A DNA stretch of 64,000 bases from Symbiodinium natans (taxonomy: Eukaryota; Sar; Dinophyceae; Suessiales; Symbiodiniaceae): the NCBI GenBank assembly GCA_905221605.1, contig CAJNDS010000306.1:95418-159417 (forward strand), in the 5' to 3' direction. Both the position numbers and the translations under genes were made by a program. The notes beneath the pieces were generated by a model that saw only the letters and a list, made by a program, of their open reading frames with translations, was not told the DNA's origin and did not search any database. This document shows positions 13,057 through 24,078 of the stretch, piece by piece (the stretch's first letter is position 1; every line of letters starts with the position of its first letter).

Positions 13057-13379
13057 GTGCCTGACTTAGAAGACTCAGCAAGAGAATTTTTGAAGCTTTG
13101 GGCTTCCTATTCTTTCACCTCGTGTGGAAGGGCTCCCCCCATTATGCACCCCTAACTCAAGTCGAGATGGGAAGCTTGCACCGGAGCAATCAAGGAGGGC
13201 TTTCGGGGTAGATTGCCTCAAGCCTGAGCCCATGCGAAGCTTGATTACGAAGTATTGCGAACCAGCCTTTTTCCCAGGCTTGGGATTTCTGTGGCCTTGG
13301 TCACGGCACTTTACGCTACCTGGCCTCATCTAGCTCTCGGCAGGGCCTCAGTGCCTTATGGAATTTTGGAGTTTGGAGT

Positions 13380-15332
13380 GACAAATCTGATCGGAAGCAA
13401 GCCCCGAAATTATCAAGACTTCGCCGCTATTGTGTAAGTAAGACTCACGGCTGTCCTTGTTGCAGCTTGATGCGAGGTCTAGGAATGCGCAGTCCAAAGC
13501 ACGTTCTAGCACAGGCAACGGCACTCACTCCCGAATCCCTATAAGCCTTTAGAGGGCAGAGTGCCGAGTTCAGCAGAGCAGGTCCTGCCCCTGTCCGTGG
13601 GTGTGGCTGTAGACCCGGCCCCGCAGCGGTGGCATGATGGCCGCCTGGATTTTGAGAGTCATTGGCCCTTCTTGCAGCGAAGCCTGGACCACCCCCAGCC
13701 CCTCTGGAAACTTTCATGCTACCGGGCAGACAGCATCCGTAGATTTGACTTTTTTCAGGGGCTCGAGGCTTCAGCGTGCGCGCAGCCTAAACCACCCTGC
13801 ATCCGCGCTTCCCCCACCTGCAAGCTTTTTCAGGCTTCCTCGCCACGGTCGGTGTCTTGGCAGACTAGTGCGGATGAGCGCTACGCAATGCCATGCGGCG
13901 CTTGCTCCTGCAATTATGATATATTCTAACGTGTGGGGGAAGTTGTCAGGTGAACGCCTTGGCGGTGCCCCTTTGGGCTTTGTGCCTCGGCTCGGTACTG
14001 TAGCTGCTTGTCCGGTTTTGGCTTGGGTTATTAATTCCTCCCCGTGAGGGGCCCACTAGGATATACAAGATATTTGCTTCCAAGCTACAAGCTCTTAGAG
14101 CTTTCAGCCTTAACGACCTGACTGATGTAGTTATCCTAGAATGGACATTCCCCTGAAATCAAATCTGGACCCTGCATACAGAAGCCCGGAGACAACCGAA
14201 TCTCACACTCTATTTAAACCTGGAAACCCCGGAAGCCCAAAGTCCCACACGGAGTCGTGCCAGTTCCAAACTAGATATTGATCCTTTGCAAGGGCCTTGT
14301 CTTGTCGCAGGCCCTGAGCTTAGCTGGCTTCGCATCCTCCGTGGCGCAGCCACATGGCAAAAAATCCAGTGTTAGGCCGGCTGAAGGAATATTGAAGGAA
14401 TTGAACGGGGCGCAGTTCTTTGCAAGAATGGGATCTGCGCCCGCATTGGCTCTCATTGGTGCAGGGACTCGTCCAGAGTTCAACTTGAACTTGGGAAGCA
14501 GAGTTGCAAGATCCTACACCACATGCCATCCGAAAACCCCCCTCCCCACCGAATCGAGGCTACACGTCCCGGTATTGAAAAACTTTGTCAAGAAGATGTG
14601 AAGCCCGGGTTCAAAATGCAGGGACGCGCAGCGTCGGCTTCATTCTCGTTGGTCGAAAAAATGCTTTCTAGCAGATTGAATTTGTGCAAAAAGCCAAGCC
14701 CGCCGTGAGCAGCAAGATGCGACTATCCCGTAAGCCGATGCCATCCAATGGAGGAGGCTGGAGTTCAGGAACAATACGCAAAAAGCAGAGCTGCTGCATT
14801 GTTGGTCTCATTCGAGAATAGGGTGCCGGAGAAAATTTGCCCTCACCAGCCGCAAGACGCATGACCCCCCCCCAGCCTAGAGCGGCAGCTTGAAGGATTT
14901 CAATTGCCCCCAACATCCACGTGAAGCCTTGCCATGTCATCTGTGTCCAAATTGCCATGAAGAGCGATGGCTGAAACTGTGCGCGATGCTGAAAAGACTC
15001 AAGCGAGCATGTGTCGAACGTGCCATTGTGACGTATGCCGCCCAAGGTCGAGATACTAGAGTCCCAGCTTAACCACCTGCCATGTAGACATTGTAACACC
15101 TTTTGGCTCTTAGCCGTAGCCTTCACCCGAAGCCCTGCAGACCTCGGAGCGTAGTCTGATCCTGCCAGTGCCCCCGCCCAATTAGCAGTTAGGGAGTTCT
15201 TTGACAACAAAGACCCACGATTCCCCATTCTGGGAAGAGAACATCCAAGGTTGAATGCCTTGCTGTGCACCTCAGTTCGTGAGATCATCTGCATGGCCGA
15301 GCAACCTGGGCAGCCAGCGGCAGGACTGAATC
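13380..15332. other. Stretch without a supported gene
   Basis: Overlapping short frames on both strands, the longest being minus 14668-15294 (208 codons), with no domain likeness and no consistent splice signals. I see nothing definite. Confidence 0.3.
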
Positions 15333-15376
15333 TTAGGTGTTTAGGGTTTAGGGTTTAGGGTTTAGGGTTTAGGGTT
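15333..15376 (+). repeat. Interstitial telomere-type array, TTTAGGG x5
   Basis: Five consecutive exact TTTAGGG units preceded by a TTAGGTG variant. TTTAGGG is the telomere unit of dinoflagellates and most plants, so this is an internal copy, left by break repair or by a degenerate repeat family. Confidence 0.9.
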
Positions 15377-16080
15377 CCTTACACCCAGACAACAAGTGCA
15401 GAACCATTGCTTTGGCAGGGTTCGACACTTTGACATACCATAGGTACATGGTTTCGTTTGGGCGGTAACTGTACAATCGTTTTGTCATGCCGTGTTAAGC
15501 ACGATCCGGTGTCAAGACGCAAACGGTAAATTTTGGCGAACCCGCCAAAGCGAAGAAGTCGTACAAGCGCAAGGCTGGACAACTGAACAACTGTGAAGCC
15601 TGGACCAACTCCTTGTTACATTTTTAAGCAAGAGCCGACGACCTCCAATTTGCCAGCCAAGGTTCCTGCCTTCCTCGGGACCGTGCATCCAAAGCTGCAG
15701 ACGCCACACGTTGGCACAGAGACTCTTCTGAAGCAGTCGTGACAGTAGTAGTGAATCGTGCCTGGCGTGATGCGAAAGTATACATCAGTGTCTAGCGTGA
15801 AAGGCTGTGAAGGGTGCTGGCAGCGGGGAGGAAATTGACTGTAGTTGAAGCTTCCCAAGATTTGCGACGGTTCCGTTGTGTTCAGTTTCAAGCAAGGTGT
15901 GAGGCACCATGAGATTTCAAGACTCCACAGATGTTTCTCATTTTCCAAAACTGCTGCTTGTAGACATGGCTGCTGCCATACTGCATGTCACTGACTAGAC
16001 TCCATCGGATCTCCGAAGTCGTAGGCGAGCGAGAACTCCTGTGCCTCTGTGCTTGTGGGAAGCAGTGTTGAAATGCCTTC

Positions 16081-16353
16081 ATGCTGTTGGCTAGATGCTT
16101 TATCTTGCTAGGTGCTGTTTGGGCTTGTGCTGACCTCAACGCTTCAATGGCATTTCGTGGAGCTTATCGCGGCCACAGTCATTTTCGACTGCGCCTCTTG
16201 CCTGAAGTGGTTCAGACAGTGAAGCAGCTCGTGTCAGACATCCTGCCTTTTGCTAGAAGACTTTTCCCAAGAGAGGGACTGAAGGCACTGTGTGGGGTTG
16301 CAGCCATCATTCGGAGGTTATTCCTGTTTTGCTCATGTGCACACGCCATTTGA
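16081..16353 (+). CDS. Small open reading frame with signal-like N-terminus
   Basis: ATG-initiated frame of 90 residues. The first 17 residues (MLLARCFILLGAVWACA) look like a secretion signal or membrane anchor. The rest has basic and hydrophobic patches (RLFPREGLKALCGVAAIIRR). No family is recognised. A minus-strand frame at 15616-15948 looks equally natural (Cys-rich near its end), so strand is uncertain. It lies 450 bp before the zinc-finger gene. Confidence 0.2.
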   Translation: MLLARCFILLGAVWACADLNASMAFRGAYRGHSHFRLRLLPEVVQTVKQLVSDILPFARRLFPREGLKALCGVAAIIRRLFLFCSCAHAI

Positions 16354-16804
16354 CCAATCAACTTATGCCACATTTGATGGTGGTGCAGCGGAGGTCAGCT
16401 TCATCATCCAATTTGCCACCTGGGTCCGCTTCAGGCCTTGCCATGGATCCACGTAGACTGTCGATCGTTTTGGCCTTCCAGCATAGTGATGCTTCTACCT
16501 AGACCTTCACATTAAAGTATAAGATGTGCTCGCAGAATGCGTGGCTTCGCGAAACGGAAGGGAGACAAGGGGCAACAAGCGGATTCCCTTTGTGGAACTC
16601 TTAGCCCTCATGAGCAGCGTCTGGAAGCAGTTCCCTGTTCCGTCGAATTCCGGGCTGCAAACTCCAGGCCATAGTCTTGCAGTCAGACGTTGGTAACCTA
16701 GAACCTGTAAGGCTCCAAGAGAACACTCCAAAACCCTATCCTGGACTGGATATTTGTTGTACGTATACACAAGTATATACTTGCATCATTCTCTGTCCCC
16801 CGCC

Positions 16805-17737
16805 ATGCCGCGCTCATGGAAGTCTTCCGACTTCGTCTGCCCAGGTTGCAGGAACTGGAACCTGGGCAAGAACATGTTCTGCGCCACTTGCAACCACCCA
16901 AAGCCGACGATAAACACAATGGGCGAGCGAGCCCACGACTTCTATCCGTTGGCCTCGCAGAAGATGTACTGCCAAGGTCAGAAGAACTGCCCCGAGTGCC
17001 ATGCCATTGTCCACATCAGTCACTCAGAGTGCATGGCCTGCCGCGAACGCCGCCAGAACGCGGCGACCATCCAGGCTCACCAGGCCTGCGTGGTGACCAC
17101 GGCCACGGGCAGCAAGGACGCCATGCGCTCCGACCGCCTCCACGCGCTAAGGGCGCCGGATGAAGTGCTTGCCCTCGAGGCCCCTCGCACGGCGGTTGAT
17201 GAGCTCGAGGATAAGTACCGAGGAGTCGATGCGCTGGCCATCATCGATGACCTGGAGCGGGTTAAGGCCGGCAAAGAAGCGATGGACTCCTTAGACGAGC
17301 AGCGCCGCATTGCCGAGGAAGAGGCGAAGGAGAAGGAAAGGGAGCGGGAGCGAGAGCGGAAGAAGAAAGAGGCAGAAGAGCAGTCGAAGAAGGACATGGT
17401 AGTGGCTGAAAGGCAAGTTGCTGCCATCGAAGCAGAGCGGAAGCGAAAACGAGAGGCTGCTCAAGAGCTGATTGCCCAAATGCTCGATGCCAGTGAGGCG
17501 CAGCAGGAGGAAGCAGGGCCCCCCCCATCGCCCCAGGACACTGCCGCAGAAACCGAAGCTGATGCAGAGGCGGTGAGGCTGGAAAGAAAGGCGAAGCTCT
17601 TGAAACAAGCGGAAGAGCTTAAGCAGAAGCAGGAACAGCTGAAACAAAAGCAGATGGAGGAGGAAGCGGAGAGGCGCCAGCGCATGCGCGCGCGTCGGGC
17701 AGCGAGGGCGGAGGCACAGGCGGTGGTGCTGGATTGA
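16805..17737 (+). CDS. RanBP2-type zinc finger protein with long coiled coil
   Basis: Uninterrupted 310-residue frame from the ATG at 16805 (MPRSWKSSDFVCPGC). The frame is open further upstream but without an earlier ATG, and this one sits just before the first finger. Residues 12-29 match C-x2-C-x3-N-x6-C-x2-C of RanBP2-type fingers exactly (CPGCRNWNLGKNMFCATC). A second finger around residues 62-79 keeps C-x2-C-x10-C-x2-C but lacks the Asn, so its binding face may differ. Residues about 140-310 are a highly charged Glu/Lys/Arg/Gln coiled coil (runs such as KEKERERERERKKKEAEEQ), interrupted by a short Pro-rich patch (GPPPSPQD). Such fingers bind single-stranded RNA or ubiquitin, so a role in nuclear RNA processing is an inference. 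Codons are G/C-rich at third positions, unlike the surroundings. The lack of introns in an intron-rich region suggests a retrocopy. Confidence 0.9.
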   Translation: MPRSWKSSDFVCPGCRNWNLGKNMFCATCNHPKPTINTMGERAHDFYPLASQKMYCQGQKNCPECHAIVHISHSECMACRERRQNAATIQAHQACVVTTATGSKDAMRSDRLHALRAPDEVLALEAPRTAVDELEDKYRGVDALAIIDDLERVKAGKEAMDSLDEQRRIAEEEAKEKERERERERKKKEAEEQSKKDMVVAERQVAAIEAERKRKREAAQELIAQMLDASEAQQEEAGPPPSPQDTAAETEADAEAVRLERKAKLLKQAEELKQKQEQLKQKQMEEEAERRQRMRARRAARAEAQAVVLD

Positions 17738-18116
17738 CTGCGACCGACCCGTGACTGACCCCGTGTTTTCTGCGCACGACTCACAGGCTCTTGGAGGCAG
17801 TATTGGCTGATAACGAGCCGCTTCGCGCATTGCACATCTTTGCACAATGTTGCGTTGTTGCTGTTTGTCAGCTCGTCTTCGCGCCGGCACACCCGTGCGC
17901 GAGTTTGGCGGAGATGGAAAATCTGTCAGAACGATGTACTGAAAGGCAGTTCCACGGGCTAATTTGAATGGTTCAAGATTCTTCGGTACTGTAGACATTA
18001 GAAACAAAGACGTCATGAATGTTGCGATAGTACTTCTTTCTGTTAACATTAACACTTCAGCCATGGTGTGCCTAAGTGCCTACAGGGTTGCGCCGCCAGG
18101 TGGGTGACGCCCCCAG

Positions 18117-18265
18117 ACGGGAACGCAGAGACTTTCCTCCTACCCATAGGATTTGCAGCGGTGCTGCTATGGAGCTCAGGACACGGGGGGTTGACACTGT
18201 TTGCAACAATCCTGTTTGTGCTTGCTTCATGTTTTACGCTCGCCCCTAACATGGCGAAGCGATGA
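18117..18265 (+). CDS. C-terminal membrane exon candidate
   Basis: After an AG acceptor (ACGCCCCCAG) the frame runs 148 nt to a TGA at 18263. It encodes two hydrophobic segments, FLLPIGFAAVLLW and LTLFATILFVLASCF, with a short loop containing GHGG. It ends in a basic tail (NMAKR). This looks like the last exon of a membrane protein or part of the group that follows. No family was recognised. Confidence 0.35.
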
Positions 18266-18488
18266 AACCATAACATGCTCATGTGCCCGAAGCGCAGCTG
18301 ACTGTGGTGAGATCGGCACTTCTGTACGTAGATCTGATGTAACCAGGAAAGTAACCCTCTGCACGTAACATGTTGCTCATTCCCTCTCGGGCTTCGCATC
18401 CTCCTGCAGAGATTCGTGCACCGTGCCTACGCCGAATGAAACTCTACACTCTACATAAACCCTACATGTCCTCAACCGCAAACGCGAG

Positions 18489-18761
18489 GGCCTGTTCTTC
18501 TCTCCTCGCTGGTGCTTTTCCTGACCCTGTCCATGGGTGGCGCTGCGCTCTATGGGACGATCCTGGCCTTCCTCGTGGGCTTCTGGGCGCAATCCTGGAC
18601 TGGGGGGATATAGGGTTGCAGGATTTGGGCTCAAGGGTCGGTTTAGGGTTCGAGGCTCTTGTGGATGAAGGTTCAGAACTCTGGGAAGAGTGTAGCTTGG
18701 GAACGAGCACCAGCCCCGCAAGACCCTGAAGTTGCGCCTACAGGGCTAGAGCGTTTCAACG
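18489..18761 (+). CDS. Membrane protein, two linked exons
   Basis: Exon 18489-18598 follows an AG and encodes a hydrophobic hairpin (VLLSSLVLFLTLS, then GTILAFLVGFW). Exon 18677-18761 has a GGTTCAG acceptor and a canonical GTGAGT donor. It encodes a polar segment starting NSGKSVAWERAPAPQ and ending GLERFN. Joining them implies a 78-nt GA-AG intron at phase 0, which keeps the frame. Exon 2 ends at phase 1, so the gene continues to the right. The pairing of a hydrophobic hairpin with a hydrophilic loop suits a multi-pass transporter or channel. Which family cannot be said. Confidence 0.45.
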
Positions 18762-19286
18762 GTGAGTTTCCAAGCGTGGAGTGAAAGGGGGGTTGAACTC
18801 CAAAAGGCTTTGGGGTGATGACGTAGACTGACGTACCAGCGGCAGGAAGTGTGTAGAACAGTATCGTCTTGGTCAGTGAGGCTCCGCAGTATACCGCAGC
18901 TTGCGTGCAGGGGCCTTCGGTGTTTTGAAGGGTTGTTGGCAGATTCGAACGCCACCGTGCACATGTGTGTACATCGCCAGACCAAGGAGAAGGCCTATAC
19001 CTCGCCTATGCCGCGAAGCGGCGATGGGTCCAAAGTTGATCTCGGGAGACGGGCGGCCAAAACAAGGGGCGATGATGCACATGCTTACCCTTACCCGACT
19101 GTTAAAGCTCGGCTAAAGGGATCGTGATCTTGGCATCTCGCGTAGGTTGTTTTGGGCTTTCTGAGATCCGTGTCGCATTGAGGGCCACAGGCAGGGCAGC
19201 AGGTAGCTGCAGTCCAACGATTTGGCTGAAAGCCCCAAACTTGAAACCACAAAAGTCAGCCTTGTTTTGAAAAGAGCTACTCCCAG

Positions 19287-19331
19287 GTGCGCTTCGCCTG
19301 CGACGCCCTTGCGCAGGGCATCGTCCTCGAG
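19287..19331 (+). CDS. Small candidate exon, unknown
   Basis: A 45-nt phase 0-0 stretch between a CTCCCAG acceptor and a GC donor (CTCGAG then GC), reading VRFACDALAQGIVLE. A longer version would end at the GT at 19345. It might belong to the membrane gene at 18.5 kb, but no phase-correct linking exon was found. Confidence 0.25.
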
Positions 19332-20192
19332 GCCTCAGCGCGTGTGGTAGTCTGAGTCGAGCTTTGTCACAGTACATCGTAGCGATGTTCATTGTTTGCA
19401 CAATGCATTCTTTCATATCTTGCTATGACACAGTGCTTATTTCCTTGCAAGTCGTTTCATCTTCTTGGTGCAGAGAGGTTTACGTCGCGCTTGGTTGTGC
19501 TCATGAGACGTGCAGGTACAAAGGGCCTGCTAGCCGCATAGTCATGTGCATGCCGCTGCTCAGCCTCTTCGCATGTCGCATACCTGCAGAGGCACGGATG
19601 GATGGCCCCACCGCCGAGACGCGTGGAATCCCAGCGCTGAACTTGGGGCTCAAGCCTGTCAATTGACTGGAGTATACCATGCCGATGAAAGTGTAACACT
19701 CATGTCGCTCGCAGAAGCAAGTGTAATGGGCCAACATACAGCAGCCGAGATGCATCTTCTTGGCACACAGATCTTGGACCCCTCTGGTTGGAGGTCCCCT
19801 GCAAGAACACCTTCGCTGGCTCTGTTATTTGGGATTTACTGGGCATCTAATTCGCTCTAAGCCGAAGAGGCTACGCACAACTACATGACTGTCTCCAAGC
19901 AGCCTCGCGTCCATCCTCTGAATGAGAGTAAATTATGGTGATGGTAATAAGTGAGAGAGTGAACGTAATGAGCGAGCGAAATACAAATCAACGAAGTGAG
20001 TGCGTGATTTTGCGAAGCGAGTTGGTCAGCGAATGAACTATTGAGTTTCGTGCATAATTTCATCCTTCAAGGACTCAATAATACAATATAAAAATCATGC
20101 TGCCTGCTTTTCAAAAAGACACCAGGACTGAGGCACGCCCCAAGCCCCACCCCACGCCCTCATGACCCGCAAATGGAGTCACGAGGCCTCAG

Positions 20193-20247
20193 GAGACCCG
20201 CGCAGCTCTCCGCCGACTCGGGGCTCTCAGCTTGCAAGCTCCTCGGG
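20193..20247 (+). CDS. Small candidate exon, helical
   Basis: Acceptor GGCCTCAG, then 55 nt reading ETRAALRRLGALSLQAPR, then a canonical GTGAGG donor. The Leu/Ala/Arg pattern suggests an amphipathic helix, as in HEAT or armadillo repeats, but one helix cannot settle that. It is isolated, and the neighbouring sequence includes degenerate telomere-like text (GTTTAGGG). Confidence 0.3.
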
Positions 20248-21203
20248 GTGAGGTTTAGAGATCAAGGTTTAGGGCCTCGGGTTTTGAGTTTAGATGCTTT
20301 CGAGTTCAGGCTTTCGTCGGGGTCCAGCGTTTTCAGGTCTTTGGTCTTTTGGAGGCAGAGGGGTAGTCGAAGGTTTGGGTCAAGGTGAAGTTGTGGTTGG
20401 GAGCTGAGTTTGGAGACTATTTAGTCCAAGGTCTTCTTGGACGTGGGCCGCCAGTTCTGCTGGTTCGGTTGCTGATTGCTTAACTTTGGAGCCTGAATGG
20501 CCTTAGGGATGCACTGCAAAAATCCCCGTCGCATGTCGTCGGCACCCACGCGAAACTTGTTCCCGAAGCATCGGGAAACCGCCCAACAACAAAACTCCAA
20601 GCGTCGACATCGTCGGCTGCTTTTCCGCCTTGCCGGAACATGGCTCGAAACCCCGACGCCTGAGCCATATCTCCCCCCCAAACATCTTAAGCACACCCGC
20701 AGATCCCCACAGCAGACCTACAGATCTGCAGCATTCTTGACATGTAGTTAGACCGGTCTGACCCGTCTGACCTATAGACTCTGATCTTCAACTTACCCTT
20801 TATCAGGCAAGAACGGAGCAAACATAGTGCCTTTGCTGGTGGCTTTATCTGTGTTTAGGAAATCAGTGCCGGGCGGAAGGGTAGATCGGATGAATGGGTT
20901 ATTTCTTCTTCTGGTCCGGGAGCGCCACTTTGAGAATGAGTTCGTTCAACTATATGTTCAACTATATAGGAAAGTCGTTTACCATGTGAACCCAAAATCC
21001 AGGTCATCTGAAGCTTCTCCACAAGTCATTTAGTGAGTGACAGATGCATCAGAGAAAGGAAACGGCTAATCTGGTATTCGGGGTTCTTTGAGACATGAAT
21101 TCCAAGGAAGGCACTGTATACATAAATATAGATGTACATATACGCGCACGTATTGACGTACATACATGTATATGTATAAGGTTTGTCGAACAGGTTTCTT
21201 ATG

Positions 21204-21300
21204 AACCTCCCGGCCCCTTTCCCTCTTCCCGTTTCCTCCCTTTCTCCCCCGTCCCCCTCCCAACCCCCAACCCCCCCTTCCCCGCCCCCCTCGCCCATCA
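21204..21300 (+). promoter_or_regulatory. Unusually long polypyrimidine tract before an acceptor
   Basis: About 95 nt of almost pure C/T leads straight into CATCAG at 21296-21301. It has the form of an extreme 3' splice-site pyrimidine tract for the exon at 21302, though it could also be a simple C-rich repeat that happens to precede an AG. Confidence 0.4.
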
Positions 21301-21301
21301 G

Positions 21302-21348
21302 GTGTGTGCACCGCTGTGAGGAGCTGGCGACCGTCATCGAGGCCCAGG
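21302..21348 (+). CDS. Short exon, unknown protein
   Basis: The 47 nt after the pyrimidine tract read CVHRCEELATVIEAQ in the only open frame and end at a GT donor (phase 2 in, phase 1 out). Composition is protein-like and GC-rich compared with its flanks. No domain can be assigned. Adjacent exons were not found: 21349-22999 holds only unsupported frames, such as plus 22023-22295. Confidence 0.3.
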
Positions 21349-22999
21349 GTCAAAAAGCTTTTTCAACTCGAGGTCCCCCCCAGCCGACCTCTTCAGTACT
21401 GGTACCCCGCAGACAAGATCTACAAATCCCTGATGGGAAGCCTGAAGGGCTTTGGAGCTTTGCACCCTGAGATTCATCGGGATGAGGCTGAGGAGAGTAG
21501 GTCAGTGTAATTAGGCAAATACAGCTTCTAGTGTTTGGGGTTTCGAAGTCGTTCCGTTTGTCCCAATATTCAGGCTGCATGCGATCTAGGCTGGAAGCTA
21601 CTTCGGCATGTGGTCCTTCTGCTGTCAGGAGGGCGCCGACGGGGCAGAAGGCCCGAAGAGGGGCTGCTGTAGATACGGCGTCATGTAAGACATACGACAT
21701 TTTGGACAGGCTTTGTTTGGGTTGACTTACAGGTTAGGGCCAGAGATTGTTACCCAAGCAGTTGAAACATTCCGAAGTGCTCACTTTGACCCGTGACGCT
21801 GGATTAGGTTGCCAAGCCCGTGCCCGTGGCCGGTTTTGTCTTCTGCTTAGATGTTGGAAGGTGGCCCCTCGTCGTGGCATTGCCTCAGTAAGTTCGGAGC
21901 GTGGCTATGCGGATCGGCTTGTCATCACTGCTTGGGGCTTGCGCCGGCGCAATGTTTTCGAAATAGTCTCTTCAAAACTGTAGATCAACGGCCGTGGCTT
22001 ATGGTATCCACGGGCTCTCCTCTTGGATGGATTGGCTCTGGGGCGCATTCTCGGTGTGCCGTTTCCGATGACTTTCCTGGTTCTCAGCTCGCGAAGCCTC
22101 AACTATAAGTCTAAAGCCATCCAAAGCCGATCAGATGGCAGAGGTGACAGCGACCCGGAGGTGGTACTGTGGTCAGCCTTGCGCTTGGTGGAAAGGCGAC
22201 CCGCCCGCAGTCTTCCCCCCCTCTCCCTCGTTACGGCGGTTGAGGCCGGAGATCCTAGCGAAAGCGGGCTAAAGGATTTCTTCGTAAGCAGCTGAAGTTC
22301 AGCACGGAGGGGCCTGGTCCGTTCCAGATCTGCACGTGGGATCCTGTGGATGTCGAACGGAGTACGTGTGGCATTAGCTTGTGTTTGGTCAACTTGCTGT
22401 GCATCGTAAGGCAACATGGAGTGAGGCATAGTCGTCTCTCTGATACCGTTGATGCACCCTATTGAGCCTCGAATTGCTTCATGCTGGCCAGTTTGCTGAC
22501 CATCCTGCCTTGTTCCGACAAGGAGGCAGCATTGGGTCTTGCAGCGGGGGTCCAGAGGTAACAAAGCAGAGTATGATATGTATGATGCAATTCCTTGAAG
22601 GGGTGATTATAGCATACTTCGCAGGAACAGCCCAAGACAATCTGGGATTACAAGCAGAGCGACTTCGATCACAGTCCTCTAGGCCTACCAGACGAAAGAA
22701 CGCACAACACATTCACGGTTCAGGGATCAGGGTTGCAAACATGGCAGGCCCATTCCTGGCATCGCCATCAGCTCCCGCGGAGACCCCACATCATGAACTT
22801 GCCCTGTCATTTCCCGACTACAAAATCACCCCATATCAACCCACGAGGTTCCATCGATTTTGATACTCCAGCCAAAGTTCTGGTCACAGCACATGTCTAT
22901 AGAGTAGAAGAGAGACCCCGCAGTCTAGACCCAGGGTTCCATGTTCCAGCCCTTTGCCCTTTAAGCATCGGCGAGCCCTTTAAATGGCATCTCTTCCAG

Positions 23000-23077
23000 G
23001 CCGTCGCGGTGATCACGGCGGCCATGGCCGCACTTCGCGCGGCACAGCGGCCAGACGCCCAAATAGCCGCACTCGAG
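23000..23077 (+). CDS. Armadillo-like repeat exon candidate
   Basis: A 78-nt phase 0-0 stretch between a CTCTTCCAG acceptor and a GC donor (CTCGAG then GC). It encodes ITAAMAALRAAQRPDAQIAA within a 26-residue Ala-rich helix pair, close to the pattern seen in armadillo repeats. Its length and phases equal those of the armadillo exon at 2416-2493. No adjoining exons were recognised, so it may be a lone relic. Confidence 0.35.
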
Positions 23078-23220
23078 GCGCGTGGAGTTGGGAGTTCGAG
23101 GCAGCCGGAGGTTTGGGCTTGGAGGATTGGCATGTTCGGGATGTTCACCGGGTAGGGCTTTGGGATGACAGGGATAAGACGCTTTGGAGATGACGGCGCG
23201 AGATAGTCTCCTGTGCTTAG

Positions 23221-23270
23221 GGGCCGGGGGAGGGGGGGGGGGGGGGGGGGGTTGGGGTGGGGAGGGAGTC
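23221..23270 (+). repeat. Poly-G tract
   Basis: About 40 nearly uninterrupted G residues. It can form a G-quadruplex and marks no gene. Confidence 0.9.
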
Positions 23271-24078
23271 GAAATGGATGGTTCCTTTGACCGTGGGGGA
23301 GGACGTTGTGCAAGCCCTCAGCCCTGAACGCCAAAGACCAATATATAACTAAATCGTAGGAGTCGCCTAAGCCCCGAACATAACCGAAACGCAGTCAGCG
23401 CTTGAAGGCCAAACGTCTTCATGGCTGGCTTTCAGCTGTTTAAAGATGTTCAGAGATCATTTACAGTAGGCCGTATTCGGATGTTGGAGTTTCATGATAA
23501 TAGATGTTGAGGATTTAGGATTTTTGAGGGTACTCCGAGGAGTCGCGAAGGAGAGCCACAGAATTCAGGTTTGCTGTTTCGGAGGGCCTGGCTTTGAAGG
23601 TCTGGCTGGGCGCAGGACCACCGTGGAGTGAAGGACGTCGCATGTGTCTGCTTATTTGAGAGACCGGCAAACCACAGGGGAGAAGCAAGGGCCATACATA
23701 GCTCAGTATCTCTGAAGCCTATATGCGAAGGTTCGATCAAGTTTACGGTCCCCCCAGCCAAGCAATTCACCAAAGCCTTCCAAGCCGTTTTTACAGGCTT
23801 CGCCCCAGAAGCGACCCTTGGACCCAGCAATTCTTTCTGCACAGGTTCTGTCCGCTCTCTTCGAGGCAGATGAATTCTCCTGCTAAGGGTGTCGACTTGA
23901 GGTGTGAAGACTAAAATGGACCAACAAAAATCAAGAGTCGGGCAGCTCGTAGATAGCTTGCTTGAGGCCCCCTCGAACATCTTTGCACGCGGATTGATAC
24001 ATGAACGAGAAGATGGGTTCCACACTGCGGATTTGAAGGACTTGTGGTTCAGTCATGGCCCCCCATTAGTGTTTCTTT

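Noticed and set aside
18616-18636. Possible spliced-leader relic ending in GGGCTCAAG
   Set aside because: Only the last 12-13 bases resemble the leader and one is mismatched; the first half does not match.
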